DNA of 64,000 nucleotides from Epiperipatus broadwayi (Eukaryota; Onychophora; Udeonychophora; Euonychophora; Peripatidae). Shown here piece after piece: positions 1 to 9,853 of this stretch (position 1 is the first letter of the stretch; every line of letters begins with the position of its first letter). The notes below the pieces were generated by a model. It was not told the origin of the DNA, ran no database searches, and worked only from the letters and a program-made list of their open reading frames with translations. The stretch lies in contig JAQFVV010012476.1 of the NCBI GenBank assembly GCA_028023455.1, positions 2,087,820 through 2,151,819 on the forward strand, in the 5' to 3' direction. The position numbers and the translations under genes were made by a program.

Positions 1-89
1 AAAAGTTGTAAAGTATATATATACTTTTGATTTGGATCTGTTTCTTTTTGTTTTTTATATATAAGGCGATGTAGTGTAGTCATTAATGT

Positions 90-442
90 TAAAACAGGCA
101 AAACTCACTATATATATTGCCACACACAGCAAGCTAGAGTAATCAATGGATGCCAGAAGGCTTGTTCATAAAATCCCCATATCCCCAGACTAGTTTCTGG
201 CTTATGGCCTTTGTCAGTGAGGAGCCTTGGATCTGAGAGCTCCTCACTGACAAAGGCCATAAGCCAGAAACTAGTCTGGGGTTATTGGATGAGTAGGTAC
301 TACATGGGGATTTTATGCTTAAGCCTTCTGGCATTCATTGATTACTCTAGCTTGCTGTGTATGGCAATATATATAGTGAGTTTTGCCTGTTCTAACAACA
401 GTTATACACAAGCATAAGAGGAGGTGATCATGTGATGTTTAT
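90..442. mobile_element. Fold-back element, family A, copy 1
   Basis: Short inverted-repeat element bounded by a perfect 13-bp direct repeat (TAGTCATTAATGT at 77-89 and 443-455), read as a target-site duplication. The left end is the family terminus AAACAGGCAAAAC and the right end is the family terminus around GATGTTTATTAG. The arms fold back around position ~232. Each arm holds a hammerhead-like core on opposite strands (minus strand ~183-226, plus strand ~239-283), but both read CUGACAA, so the invariant G8 is replaced by A and self-cleavage is unlikely. The arms include the family landmark GATGCCAGAAGGCTTGT. No protein is encoded; the short ORFs across it are incidental. Confidence 0.8.
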
Positions 443-917
443 TAGTCATTAATGTGTATGCTTAAAATACTTGTTCTTTAGTGATTTTAAAATTGTGGTG
501 GTACAATAGGCATCACATTTGTGACCTCAGTTTGAAACTAGGTATGTCAAAACGTAATTGTGTCATATGGTAATTAAGTTTACTGATTTTTTATATAGAT
601 TCCTTCCATCTAATCATTCAATATTTGGCAGTATATATATATAGCTACTTTTGACTAGAGACTAAAACAAAAACTTGAAATTCACTCCAATTTTCATCAT
701 CTGACAATTGACAAAGAAGGGGAATTTCGTTTATTCGTAATTACATTATGAGAAACTATCGATAAGATCTTTGGTCTCCAGTGGGCTATTTAAAGATTGT
801 TTTATTCTTAACTTTGTTTAAAATAAATGTTTCAGATTCAAGACATTGATTAGTATAATAAAGACTTAAAAAAGTTTCTATTATTTAGATTAAATTAATG
901 CGAAAACACTAAAAATC
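443..917. other. AT-rich spacer, nothing recognised
   Basis: No coding exon, RNA gene or repeat family was recognised between the first fold-back element and the diverged direct repeat that starts near 918. Confidence 0.5.
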
Positions 918-1007
918 CCAGCATGCTATATATAAACTAACCATCAGCAAATGTAAGTTTAGAATGGATCCACCTATACTTTAGCTTTGTTTATATATAT
1001 AAGCATA
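918..1007 (+). repeat. Diverged direct repeat, left copy
   Basis: About 90 bp that recurs in the same orientation at 1604-1693. Shared landmarks are an AAACTAACC block, an ACCTATACTTTA block and a TATATAA(A/G)CAT end. The pair brackets the family A insertion at 1085-1506. It is either an older dispersed repeat or a local duplication; its identity is unknown. Confidence 0.5.
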
Positions 1008-1084
1008 CCATTTACATACACTTTTACACAGACCATGATACTAATGTAATTTCAGGATAACTATGTTTAACAACCTCTAAATAT

Positions 1085-1506
1085 AAACAGAGCAAAACTC
1101 TCCATACAGTATTGCCACCTGTGCTAAACAGAGTAATCAATGGATGCCAGAAGGCTTATGCATGAAATCCCTATCTAATGCCTACTCATCCAATATCCCC
1201 AGGATGCCAGAAGGCTTGTGCATAAAATCCCTATCTAATGCCTACTCACCCAATATCCCCAGACTAAGATCTAGATGCAGTGCTCTCAGATCCAAAGCTC
1301 CTCACTGACGAAGGCCACAAGCCAGAAACTAGTCTGGGGATATTGGATGAGTAGGCATTAGATAGGGATTTTATGCACAAGCCTTCTGGCATCCATTGAT
1401 TACTCTGCTTAGCACAGGTGGCAATACTGTATGGAGAGTTTTGCTCTGTTTATCAACAATTAATGTGCTAGTATAGGAAATGTGATCATGTGATGCTTAA
1501 TGGTTT
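1085..1506. mobile_element. Fold-back element, family A, copy 2
   Basis: Family A element with a perfect 13-bp target duplication AACCTCTAAATAT at 1072-1084 and 1507-1519. The left arm carries an exact-length 60-bp tandem duplication (1141-1200 and 1201-1260, four differences). It has lost its own hammerhead: the sequence jumps from CCCCAGACTA directly to the central AGATCTAGATGCAG block. The right arm keeps an intact plus-strand hammerhead core at 1290-1348. Non-coding. The precise duplications and family-specific termini make the boundaries firm. Confidence 0.85.
1290..1348 (+). ncRNA. Hammerhead ribozyme motif, family A (best copy)
   Basis: Type I hammerhead layout read directly: outer stem I AUCCAA (1290-1295) pairs UUGGAU (1343-1348). 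An internal loop AGC/UA follows. Inner stem I UCCUCA (1299-1304) pairs UGGGGA (1335-1340) with one G-U. The core CUGACGA is at 1305-1311, stem II GGC/GCC at 1313-1315 and 1321-1323, and GAAA at 1325-1328. A minimal stem III follows inside the palindrome ACUAGU (1328-1333), and the predicted cleavage is after C1334. Deviation: position 10.1/11.1 is A opposite A rather than G-C. Hammerheads with such short stem III are known from Penelope-like elements and may act as dimers. Activity is untested. Confidence 0.72.
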
Positions 1507-1603
1507 AACCTCTAAATATCAAATTAATTTTCAGTTAATTGATGTAAATATAACTTTTTGATAGGTTGAATAGAGATGATATTAATGCATCAATTGTGAA
1601 TAC

Positions 1604-1693
1604 TCCCAGTGAGCTACATGTAAACTAACCAATCAGTGAAAGTAGTATAAAATTGGCCTACCTATACTTTATCTTTCATCATATATAAACATT
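1604..1693 (+). repeat. Diverged direct repeat, right copy
   Basis: Second copy of the ~90-bp repeat at 918-1007, same orientation, clearly diverged. Function unknown. Confidence 0.5.
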
Positions 1694-1837
1694 CTGATTG
1701 GAGGTAGTGATTTCTGAGTAGCTTATAGGTATTTTGAAATTATATTAGGATATATAAATTACACTCTGCATATGAGTACATCAGTAAATGTTATGTTTAC
1801 ATGCAATCAAAGCTAAACTATAAGTCGATTCATCAAG

Positions 1838-1938
1838 CATTGGTCATCAAGAGGTTAGCGATAGCTTTTTTACAAGCAGTTGTCCTGGGTTAGCAGGTTC
1901 TCTTCCCGGTTGATGCTATGACACATGGGAAAAAAAAC
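1838..1938 (+). mobile_element. tRNA-derived SINE, type 1 (degraded)
   Basis: Shares the type 1 SINE body: a GTCAAGAGGTTAGC-like A-box region, a degraded B-box area (GCAGGTTCTCTTCCCGG), the 3' block GATGCTATGACACATG and a short A tail. The head resembles a class II (Leu/Ser-like) tRNA, and the outer 5' TGTCA / 3' TGACA ends can pair in better copies. Copies recur at 3480, 6550, 39431, 40052, 45229 and 49526. Confidence 0.75.
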
Positions 1939-2223
1939 TATAAATCAATTCATTCTATACTTACATTTTTTGATGATTAGTTTATATATTGCTCACTGGA
2001 GATTCTCAATATTTCCACATTAATTCTATCTATATTTGAGCTATTAAAAATTATATTTATATCAGTTCGATTATAAATTCAATGTCAAATATGTTATATA
2101 CTAATTATAAAATTCAAATTGTTGTTGTTGTTATCCAATAACAGTTTGCAATTTACTTGAAAGTTACTGATCTAAACTTGAATACTCCATGGAAACAAAA
2201 TGATATGATGCTCAAATATTCAT

Positions 2224-2330
2224 ATCCCCAGACTATTTTTTGACATTGGTCTTTATCAGTGAAAACTAGGATTGAAATCTGGGACTAATGCATGTGTGAA
2301 TCTAGAAGCTACTTTCACTGCTTATACTAT
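2224..2330 (-). mobile_element. Family A fragment with decayed hammerhead
   Basis: On the minus strand a CACTGATAAAG...AGTCTGGGGATATG string matches the family A ribozyme region. The core is damaged (CUGAUAA, and GAAA replaced by an A-rich run). The arms and termini are not recognisable, so this is an old fragment. Confidence 0.5.
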
Positions 2331-2751
2331 TTGAATTAATAATAAGAAATTAAAAACTCCCTAAAATATTTGAACCCCAATTAAATTGCTTGCAAAGTTA
2401 TATAAATCCAACAATAGGTAAATATCTATATATTCTAGGAATCAAAATTTTAGGCCAGTTGTAGATACCTTCTATCTTTTGGCTAATTAGATTAGTACTA
2501 ATGAGGCATTGCATTACTTTTTCTGTTTACTTGTATACTTCCAATAGCTATTCTCTTCCCCTATTCTAGATCATTTCCATATAAAGCAGACAAATAAATA
2601 GAAATGGCATAATCTAGGAATGATATTATAGCAGTGTTTTATCTCATGTGTCACAATTTCTCAGATTTACAGTATATGGCTCTTTGTAAAATAAAGAGAA
2701 TTACTTTTGGAAGCATTTGAGTAAACTAAGAAAGTTATATGATGGTATTTC

Positions 2752-2836
2752 TGGCATTATTATTATTGTTGTTGTTGTTATTGTTAATATTATTATTGTC
2801 ATTGTTAATATTATTATTTTTACTATTGTTATTTTA
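2752..2836. repeat. Imperfect ATT/GTT trinucleotide microsatellite
   Basis: Runs of ATTATTATT and GTTGTTGTT mixed with GTTAATATT over about 85 bp. Confidence 0.85.
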
Positions 2837-3094
2837 TAATTGTACATGCTATCTTAATGTTTTTTATTTTTTCTATTTTGTTAAGATGAATTTTAAATTT
2901 GCTTTTGACTAATTCTTATCAAATGATATGCATTATGGTTTGTTTTTAATTAAAATTAGGTTTTTTAGCACCTCTTTGCTGTATTGTACTTTGAATTGTT
3001 GTATTTTTACTAATAAGTAAGTCTCACACTTAGTTTTTAAATATTTAATTATTTGATATTTATGAAAGAAACAAGTCTCTTAAATCTAAAATAT

Positions 3095-3310
3095 TATTAG
3101 CTCAGACTCTATATAAAAACATTTTCATGGGCTTAAATTGAATACTCACCTGGCATTCAAAGTAGGTAAATAATGTTAGCATTTTTTATTAGGGTCTATA
3201 TTCCAGGTTTTTATTAATTAAATAAAGTCATGAATTAATGCATGATACATTCTGCTTAAAATGAATTTTGTAGCCTATATTTTACACAATTTACTCCTTG
3301 GAAGCAGTAT
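3095..3310 (+). repeat. Dispersed repeat (copy at 31755)
   Basis: Roughly 200 bp shares order and wording with 31755-31980 on the same strand. Both contain CTCTATA(T/C)A(A/C)AA, then TTAAATTGAATACT, a TGGCATT block, a GTAGRTAAATA block and AATTAARTAAA. The family is unknown. No coding signal is seen. Confidence 0.45.
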
Positions 3311-3479
3311 TCACTCATTAAAAATGCATGCAAAGCACTTTATTTTCTTGATGTTCTTTAGGTTTAAGTATCCTCATATTTTTTCAGAATGCATGGCTAG
3401 AATTGATATTTCATAATACATGCCTAGAGGTTGATAGAGAACCTTTGTAAAATATAATGTAGATTTGGATAAGCAAAAT

Positions 3480-3570
3480 GGTGGTCGAGAGGTCAGCATG
3501 ACTGCCTTGTACTTGCAGGCAGTTGCGGGTTCGAATCCCGGCCGATGCTATGACACTTAAAAAAAAAAAT
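3480..3570 (+). mobile_element. tRNA-derived SINE, type 1 (best-preserved B box)
   Basis: Contains GTGGTCGAGAGGTCAGC (A-box region) and GGGTTCGAATCCCGG, a textbook tRNA B box/T arm, then the family end GATGCTATGACAC and an A10 tail. The promoter-like internal boxes place it as a tRNA-derived SINE rather than a functional tRNA: the body is too irregular for a cloverleaf and the same 3' block recurs in other copies. Confidence 0.85.
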
Positions 3571-5639
3571 TTAAATACAGTTTTTATGAAATGGAAAAGG
3601 ATAAAACAAAAGCAATCATAGCAAACTGTTATTTCAAAGTACGCTGTTTATATAATTGAAAATTATTTCAAACAACAAGTCACATGACTTTTTCACTTTA
3701 CTTTTAATATCTGCATTAAGAGCAGTGATTTATTATATTTACTTTGTTCTATTCTATCTTAATGTCATAGTTATCAAATTATGCAAATTATGTTGATTGT
3801 TTAATCATCAAATCATTAGTTTGGATAGTATACAAAGAGAAAAGGAGCTGCTAGGATATATACATGCAAATAAAATATTCATTATTGACATGCACTGCCA
3901 TCTAGGGATCATTTATTACTCATGCTTATAGTAGATACAGAGTGATAATAATAAATTGCTGTTGCTAACAAGATATTCAGATAATAACTAAAACAATTTT
4001 AATATGTTCAAATACGAAAGCTAAATAATATAATAAGAATAAAACAAATGCACTCCTAAACAGAACTTTTGTAGTGTAAGTGGTATGAAAAACCTAACAA
4101 AACTGTTCTCATAAAAAGAAATATTCACAGATCATAAAATTAACTTATTAATTAATTATCATGCATTATGCCATTAGTGCTATAACCACACTTTTTGTTT
4201 AAAAAAATTAGTAATTGGAAACAAATTAAGATTTTTAATTTTAATTAAATTATTTAAATGGTAGGTGGCAGCAGCTATTGGTCTTTAAGAGAAAATAATT
4301 CAAAAGATTACAAAATCTTTACTAGGAATAAAGCATAATAGTGCACTTGCAATGACACTGTATAAACTTGAAATAAATATAAACAGAGTTTCTTTGTTTA
4401 TTATTATATTATTTGAAAAGTTATTAAATATCTGTTTCTTAATTAGTATTTGATGTTTAAATTTAGCTTTTATTTGAATATACTCATTTTTTAGCAGAAT
4501 TTTTTTTTATAAATACCAAAATTTATGGTTCTAGATTTGATTATTTATTTTTAAATTACTTTTTTTATATTTGCAATGTTAATATTTTTTAAATCTGTGC
4601 TTTTAAATAGAATTTCAAAAACATGAATATATAACAAAGAATTGTTTTCTGTCAAAAAATAAAGAAAAAAGAAAAACAAGCAGGGATAACATATAATTGG
4701 TTAAAACATTAAGCCATTGAAATAATTATCAAATAAGTTAAACTTACATTGTATTTTTTCTTGCTTGTAAATATAAAAATGAAATTATTTAATGAGAACA
4801 AGAAATAATTTGATCATGAATATGGGTGTAGCTATCAAAAGAAGTACCTATGGTCAGCATATGAAATTGCATCCTTGATCAAATATCTGATTCACATTTT
4901 AAAAATAATTTTACTATAACATCAGCCCAAAAATGCAAGTCAACCTTATTAATATTTTAATTAGAAAATGATAGCACTATATAAAAATTATATCTTAATG
5001 TAAACATGTACACTATGTTTATTAAGAAAGGATTATATTTTATCCACAAATAATATGTGCAGCATGCTTTCAATTATTAAATAGTCATTTTCATACAATC
5101 TAAAATTATAATAAATAACATCTGTTATTCCAGGTGAGTATTTAAGTACTTTCTACTAAAACATGAATAATTTAATTTAAATAATCCACTTTTTTGAAAA
5201 AAGGATACAGTCTCATTCTTATTAATAGCATGCATATTATTGTCTAAGTTTAATATGTAAATTAAATCATTTACATTTTCACCAAAAGTATTTAAATACC
5301 ATCCTGGTATAACAGACATCACTTGTTATAATTTTAGATTGCTATGAATGTTATTATTTAATACTTGAAAACATGCTAAGCATATTATTTCTAGATAAAA
5401 TATAATCTTTTCTTAATAAACATGGTGAATGTGTTTACACTGAATTACAATTGCTGAAAGAAAATAAATTTAAATAAATATTGATTTACAAAAATTATAA
5501 TGATAATATCTTTACCTTCATTGATGCAAATTTGTTTTTGATATAATCAAAGTCAGTATTGTCAATTGTTTTTTATTCTCTTTTTTCCATGTAATTTATA
5601 TATATAGCAAATGCATTACTTAATAATATTCTAAATACT
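3571..5639. other. AT-rich stretch, nothing recognised
   Basis: About 2 kb very rich in A and T. It holds scattered homopolymers, no splice-bounded reading frame, and no recognised repeat family. Confidence 0.5.
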
Positions 5640-5648
5640 CCATTAGTT

Positions 5649-6087
5649 AAAACAGGCAAAACTCTGCATGCCACTCAGTGCCAACCAGAGTAATCAATGG
5701 ATGCCAGAAGGCTTGTGCATAAAATCCCTATCTTGTGCCTACTCATCCAATACCCCATACTAGTTTCTGGCTTGTAGCCTTCATCAGTTAGGAGTTTTGG
5801 ATCTGAGAGCACTGCATTTAGATCTTAGGATAACCCTCCAGCAGCCACCTTTTATCTCTACTTAATTACAAAACTATAAGAATAAAATTGAAAACACAAT
5901 AATATTTTCAATCTAATCTCAGTAGGTTATATAGTCATATGGTTCTGAACCCATTTCAGTACCCATACATTTTGATTACTCTGGTTGGCACTGGGTGGCA
6001 CTACTGTATGGAGAGTTTTGCCTGTTTTTATAACAGTAATGTGCTAGCATAAAAAATAGTGATCATGTGATGTTTTGTGGTTTAACA
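5649..6087. mobile_element. Fold-back element, family A, copy 3
   Basis: Bounded by a 9-bp direct repeat CCATTAGTT (5640-5648 and 6088-6096). The long left arm runs through the minus-strand hammerhead and the internal region (GATCTTAGGAT, CCAGCAGCCACC, TGAACCCA) to GTACCCATAC. The right arm then resumes at GATTACTCTGGTTGGCACTG, so the right-hand ribozyme has been deleted. It ends in the family terminus GATCATGTGATGTTT. Non-coding. Confidence 0.8.
5745..5802 (-). ncRNA. Hammerhead ribozyme motif, family A, antisense arm
   Basis: Read on the minus strand: outer stem AUCCAA/UUGGAU, core CUGAUGA (complement of 5781-5787), a GGCU...AGCC stem II and GAAAC (complement of 5763-5767). It then has ACUAGU with cleavage site GUA. 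The invariant core residues are all present. Inner stem I carries an A-G mismatch (UCCUAA against UGGGGU), so it is probably weaker than the copy at 1290-1348. Confidence 0.6.
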
Positions 6088-6549
6088 CCATTAGTTCATG
6101 AATAGAATTGCAATCTGCTTATCACATTGTTGCTCAAACATTATTTGCCCCTCTAAGCAACTCATCATAAATAAATAGTTTCTTTGACTATTTTTTAAGA
6201 CTATTTTTTACTTACTACTAGTAAATCTTTATAACAATTTTTTTTAGATAGTTTGGATTTAAATATCTTTAATTTTTATTTATTCATCTCATATGTGCCT
6301 TATGTAACAACAAAGATTTAAAAAAATCCAATCAACATTTTAATATGTGCTCTAGACAGCTCTAATTTAAATAATCTTAACAATAACACCAATGATAAAA
6401 TTAATATAGCAGTACTCTGACAAGACACACATGCAGTCTAATAGCCCAGGCTATTCAATCGTGTATTATAGTGAATCTTGGACAAATATTGCAACAAAAA
6501 TTAGGTTATGAAAAAAAACTACTGAAATAAATGCCCATAATCAAGCACA

Positions 6550-6644
6550 GGTGGTCAAGAGGTCAGATCAGATGCCTTACAAGCAGTTGTCCCGGGTTAG
6601 TGAGTTCACTTCCCAGCCGATGCTATGACACATGAAAAAAAAAG
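6550..6644 (+). mobile_element. tRNA-derived SINE, type 1
   Basis: GGTGGTCAAGAGGTCAG head, degraded B box (GAGTTCACTTCCCAG), the GCCGATGCTATGACACATG end and an A9 tail. Confidence 0.78.
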
Positions 6645-6893
6645 TAATAAACTGGTATAAATACAATGAGATGACTGAATAAAAAAAATAACCAAGGCCC
6701 AACATATCCCTAATAATGATAATGATCAATGAAAGAAAAGATAAAAAATCTAATTAAATATTTATTGAAATATGTAAAATTTGTATATTAATAAGAAAAC
6801 CCAGAAAAATGAATAATGTATTCTGATTATTTTGCAATTAATAGTCATAAAAATAGTGTATCATATCAAAAATGCATTAGACTATAATAACTG

Positions 6894-7026
6894 CTTCAAA
6901 CACTTTTTAGCAAAACTCTTTATTTGAAGATCAAAATAGACTTGTTCTGAAGAAGACTGAAGGTCAGTCGAAACATAGGTGTATGTATATGTACAAAGAA
7001 AGAGTTTTGCTAAAAAGTGTTTGAAG
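6894..7026. repeat. 27-bp perfect inverted repeat with hammerhead-like loop
   Basis: Arms 6894-6920 and 7000-7026 are perfect complements. The ~79-nt loop contains CUGAAGA (6947-6953), an extra A, a 4-bp hairpin GACU/AGUC (6955-6958 with 6966-6969) and GAAAC (6970-6974). That is the order of a hammerhead core. No convincing stem I or NUH cleavage triplet follows, so this is at best a decayed ribozyme of a third, PLE-like family. Confidence 0.6.
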
Positions 7027-7984
7027 TGGTTTGGATAAATTATATTTATAGGATATTATGGCAAAAATAAAGAAAAGTGTGATTTTGGTAATATTTATTA
7101 ATAATAACTGCTATTAAATGATTAAATTTTACTTTATTAACCTCCCTCCCCCTCTTCACACGACTATTTATAGATATATTTCTGCAGAACTGTATTTCAT
7201 TTAATAATATCAAAGGATTGCTTTAATTATTTATCTTGTTATTATTTTTTCATCACAATTTTTTTAAATTCTTTAAACAATTGCTACTTTTATAAATGTA
7301 TAATCCTTCTCTTATAAGTATAAATTAGAACATGTAACAATGATTTTTTTCTATCTAATGTAAAAGCATATATCATATAAATATAAACCTGACAAATGTA
7401 GATAAACAGTAAGAATAATTATAGTTCTATTAAAGTATCCAAATATCTCATCATCTAATTAATGATGATCACAGTAGAGCGATGAGATTTTCAATTTTCT
7501 TAACTACTATATAGCAAAGTCACAACTCAAGAAATAACGTGAACAGAATCAGCCAAAAATAAAGGCCTTACTAAGTTATAAGAAAGTACCTGGGACATGG
7601 TTGGTAATGGGAGTCAGAAAGATGTGTGAAATAATCTCTACCAGATATTGAACCATGACTACTGTGATTGTATTTTGCTTATTCTTTAGAGTAGTACTCA
7701 GTTTTCAGCCAGTTCAGCCATATCCTATTTAATGTCTATGCCTTTCTGATTAAAAGCTTTGTATATAAACATAAGAACATACCAATTTATGGCAATTCTT
7801 TTATTTAGTGTCATGTATTTGCAAATTGAAGTTGCAACAGGTGTCATGTATTTACAGCTTCAAGTGATAGTGAATAACATGCACTATATTAATACTTTTT
7901 TTTATAAAGCACAAAAGTATACACTTTTCAAATTTAAGCCTCATAAATGTATTTTACACCAATTCTTTTTTTTCCAAATCTCAA
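7027..7984. other. No gene recognised
   Basis: AT-rich with a CCTCCCTCCCCCTCTTC patch near 7141. The 77-codon ORF within it has no recognisable domain. Confidence 0.45.
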
Positions 7985-8067
7985 AGCATTGACTGGGAAG
8001 CAAACCCAGGACAGCTGCTTGGAAGGCAGCTATGCTAACTGCTAGGCACCAACACTTGACCACCAAT
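7985..8067 (-). mobile_element. tRNA-Gly-like SINE, type 2 (degraded)
   Basis: On the minus strand it reads GGTGCCTAGCAGTTAGC, then GCTGCCTTCCAAGCAGC (an anticodon arm with UCC in the loop, as in tRNA-Gly), then a B box (GGGTTTGCTTCCCAG). It matches the better copy at 29612-29682. The acceptor stem is broken, so this is a pseudo-tRNA/SINE. Confidence 0.7.
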
Positions 8068-8424
8068 TCTTTTCTTTACCTTTTGACTGCAAATGGAAAA
8101 AAGGTAAAAAGTGTTTTTGGAGAAATAACATGATAGGTTAAATAAATCAAGAAGTTTGAAAAAGCATTATGGAAATAAGAAAGCTACATTTAAAATTTTG
8201 GAGATGGTGCAATTTATATATTTTAGTTTCAAATTATATATTTTAGTTTTAAAATAACTTTTATTTGGTAAAAACAAAGTAAAGTATTGTATTTTGCATA
8301 TGTGATAATAACAAAATTTGAATACAAAACTTTATATGTATTGTAAAATTTTGAATAATAGTTTTGTGGATACCATAATATAACTTCACATGTCCACAAA
8401 TTTTCTATGCCTACCCTAATTATC

Positions 8425-9044
8425 AAAACAGTAGCAAATTTGCCATACAGTAGTGCCACTCAGTGCAAGCCTTAGTAATCAATGAATGCAAGAAGGTTTG
8501 TGCATAAAGTCCCTATCTAATGCCTACTCATCCATTATTCCCAGATTTGTTTCTAGCTTGTGGATTTCATCAGTGAGGAGCTTTGAATCTAAGAGCATTT
8601 CACATATATCTTAGGAACTAATGCAACTGTCCAACAGCCACCTTTTAATTGTTTTGTTAACAATAAAGCAATGAGTCTGAGATTATTGTTTTTAATTCAA
8701 GATTATTCTCTTGTATAGTCATATAGATCTGAACCCAGTTTATTATCTATACATTATTGTGCTTTCAACTTGGACTTGTATTTTCATCTTTGATTCATTG
8801 CTTTGTAGTTAATTAAAAAGATAAAAGGGGTAGCTGCTAGTTGGCTGTATTAGATCCTGAAATATAGGTGCAGTGCTCAGATCAAGACTTCTCACAAATG
8901 AAAGCTGCAAGCTAGAGACTAGTCTGGGATATTAGATGAATAGAAACAAGGTAAGGATTTTATGCACACATCTTTTTGTATCCATTGATTACTAAGGATT
9001 GCACTGGGTGGCACTACTAATGGGGAGTTTGCTACTGTTTTAAT
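8425..9044. mobile_element. Fold-back element, family A, copy 4 (old, long arms)
   Basis: Both arms and the central region are present (AACAGCCACCTTTT, GATCTGAACCCAG and, on the right, AAAAGATAAAAGGGGTAGCTGC). The minus-strand ribozyme near 8520-8590 keeps CUGAUGA and GAAAC but stem II no longer pairs. The right-arm copy near 8880-8930 has lost the core (CACAAAUGA, GAGAC). No clear target duplication was found, consistent with age. Confidence 0.7.
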
Positions 9045-9149
9045 GGTATGCTTTTTTCATATGCCAAACAATATTTGTTTGTAAGAGTAAACAATTTTCA
9101 TAGCAAATATTGTGATTAGCAAATTCCATATCATCAGGCATTTTTATTT

Positions 9150-9660
9150 ATTATTTATCAACTGCAGTATGATTATTTTTTCCAAATTTAATCCAATTTC
9201 CCTGATCTATAATTTCTCTTTTCCACATCACACCAACAAATTTCTTTATTTTATTCATCCATCTCACATATGGTCACTTTCTAGGTCTTTTACTATCTCT
9301 TGGGATCTAGTATAAGACTTTAATTTATAATTATTATTTCTTCTAGTAATGTGTACAGCCATTCTTAATTCTTTCAATAGCTGGTGATACATTCTTGTTT
9401 TCTCCCATCGACATATTTTGCTTTCAATCTTTTCCTGTTATTTCCAACATATATCACTCCACTTCTTTGAATTGCTTAAAATTTCTGTATTACTATTCTA
9501 TTAAGGGCCCAAATCTCAGATCCATAACTTGGAACTGATAAAGCACAGATATTAACAATATTCATTTTCAAATACAAAGGCATATTTCCATGTTGCTGCA
9601 AAAATATCTATGGATGCATGTTTTGGGGCTGTTATTTTAATTCTATCTAGCTTTTAGAAT
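9150..9660 (-). pseudogene. RTE-type LINE 3' fragment, heavily decayed
   Basis: The minus strand aligns by eye along its length with the better RTE fragment at 11745-12505: the CATCCATCTCACATATGG block, TCTCAGATCCATAA and the C-terminal region of the reverse transcriptase ORF. Multiple stops and frameshifts. The (TGA)n 3' tail has been lost. Confidence 0.7.
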
Positions 9661-9694
9661 TAGTTAAAGGTTTGTAATGATAGTATATTATAAG

Positions 9695-9853
9695 ATGTGA
9701 TATGTTGGACTATTTCCATCATTTATGAGTGAATGTTGAATGTATAGAAAATTTTAAACTTTATTTAAACTTTCCAAATACAAACAACTTGTTAGTAATA
9801 ACACACAAATAGACAATACAGGTTAGTAATTACGGTAGTCCAACATATCACAT
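9695..9853. mobile_element. Small TIR element with 18-bp perfect ends
   Basis: ATGTGATATGTTGGACTA (9695-9712) is perfectly inverted at 9836-9853. The interior contains AAACTTTATTTAAACTTTCC and GTTAGTAATAACACAC, similar to the arms of the fold-back element at 60088-60490. It could be a MITE or an end-truncated copy of that family. Confidence 0.55.
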
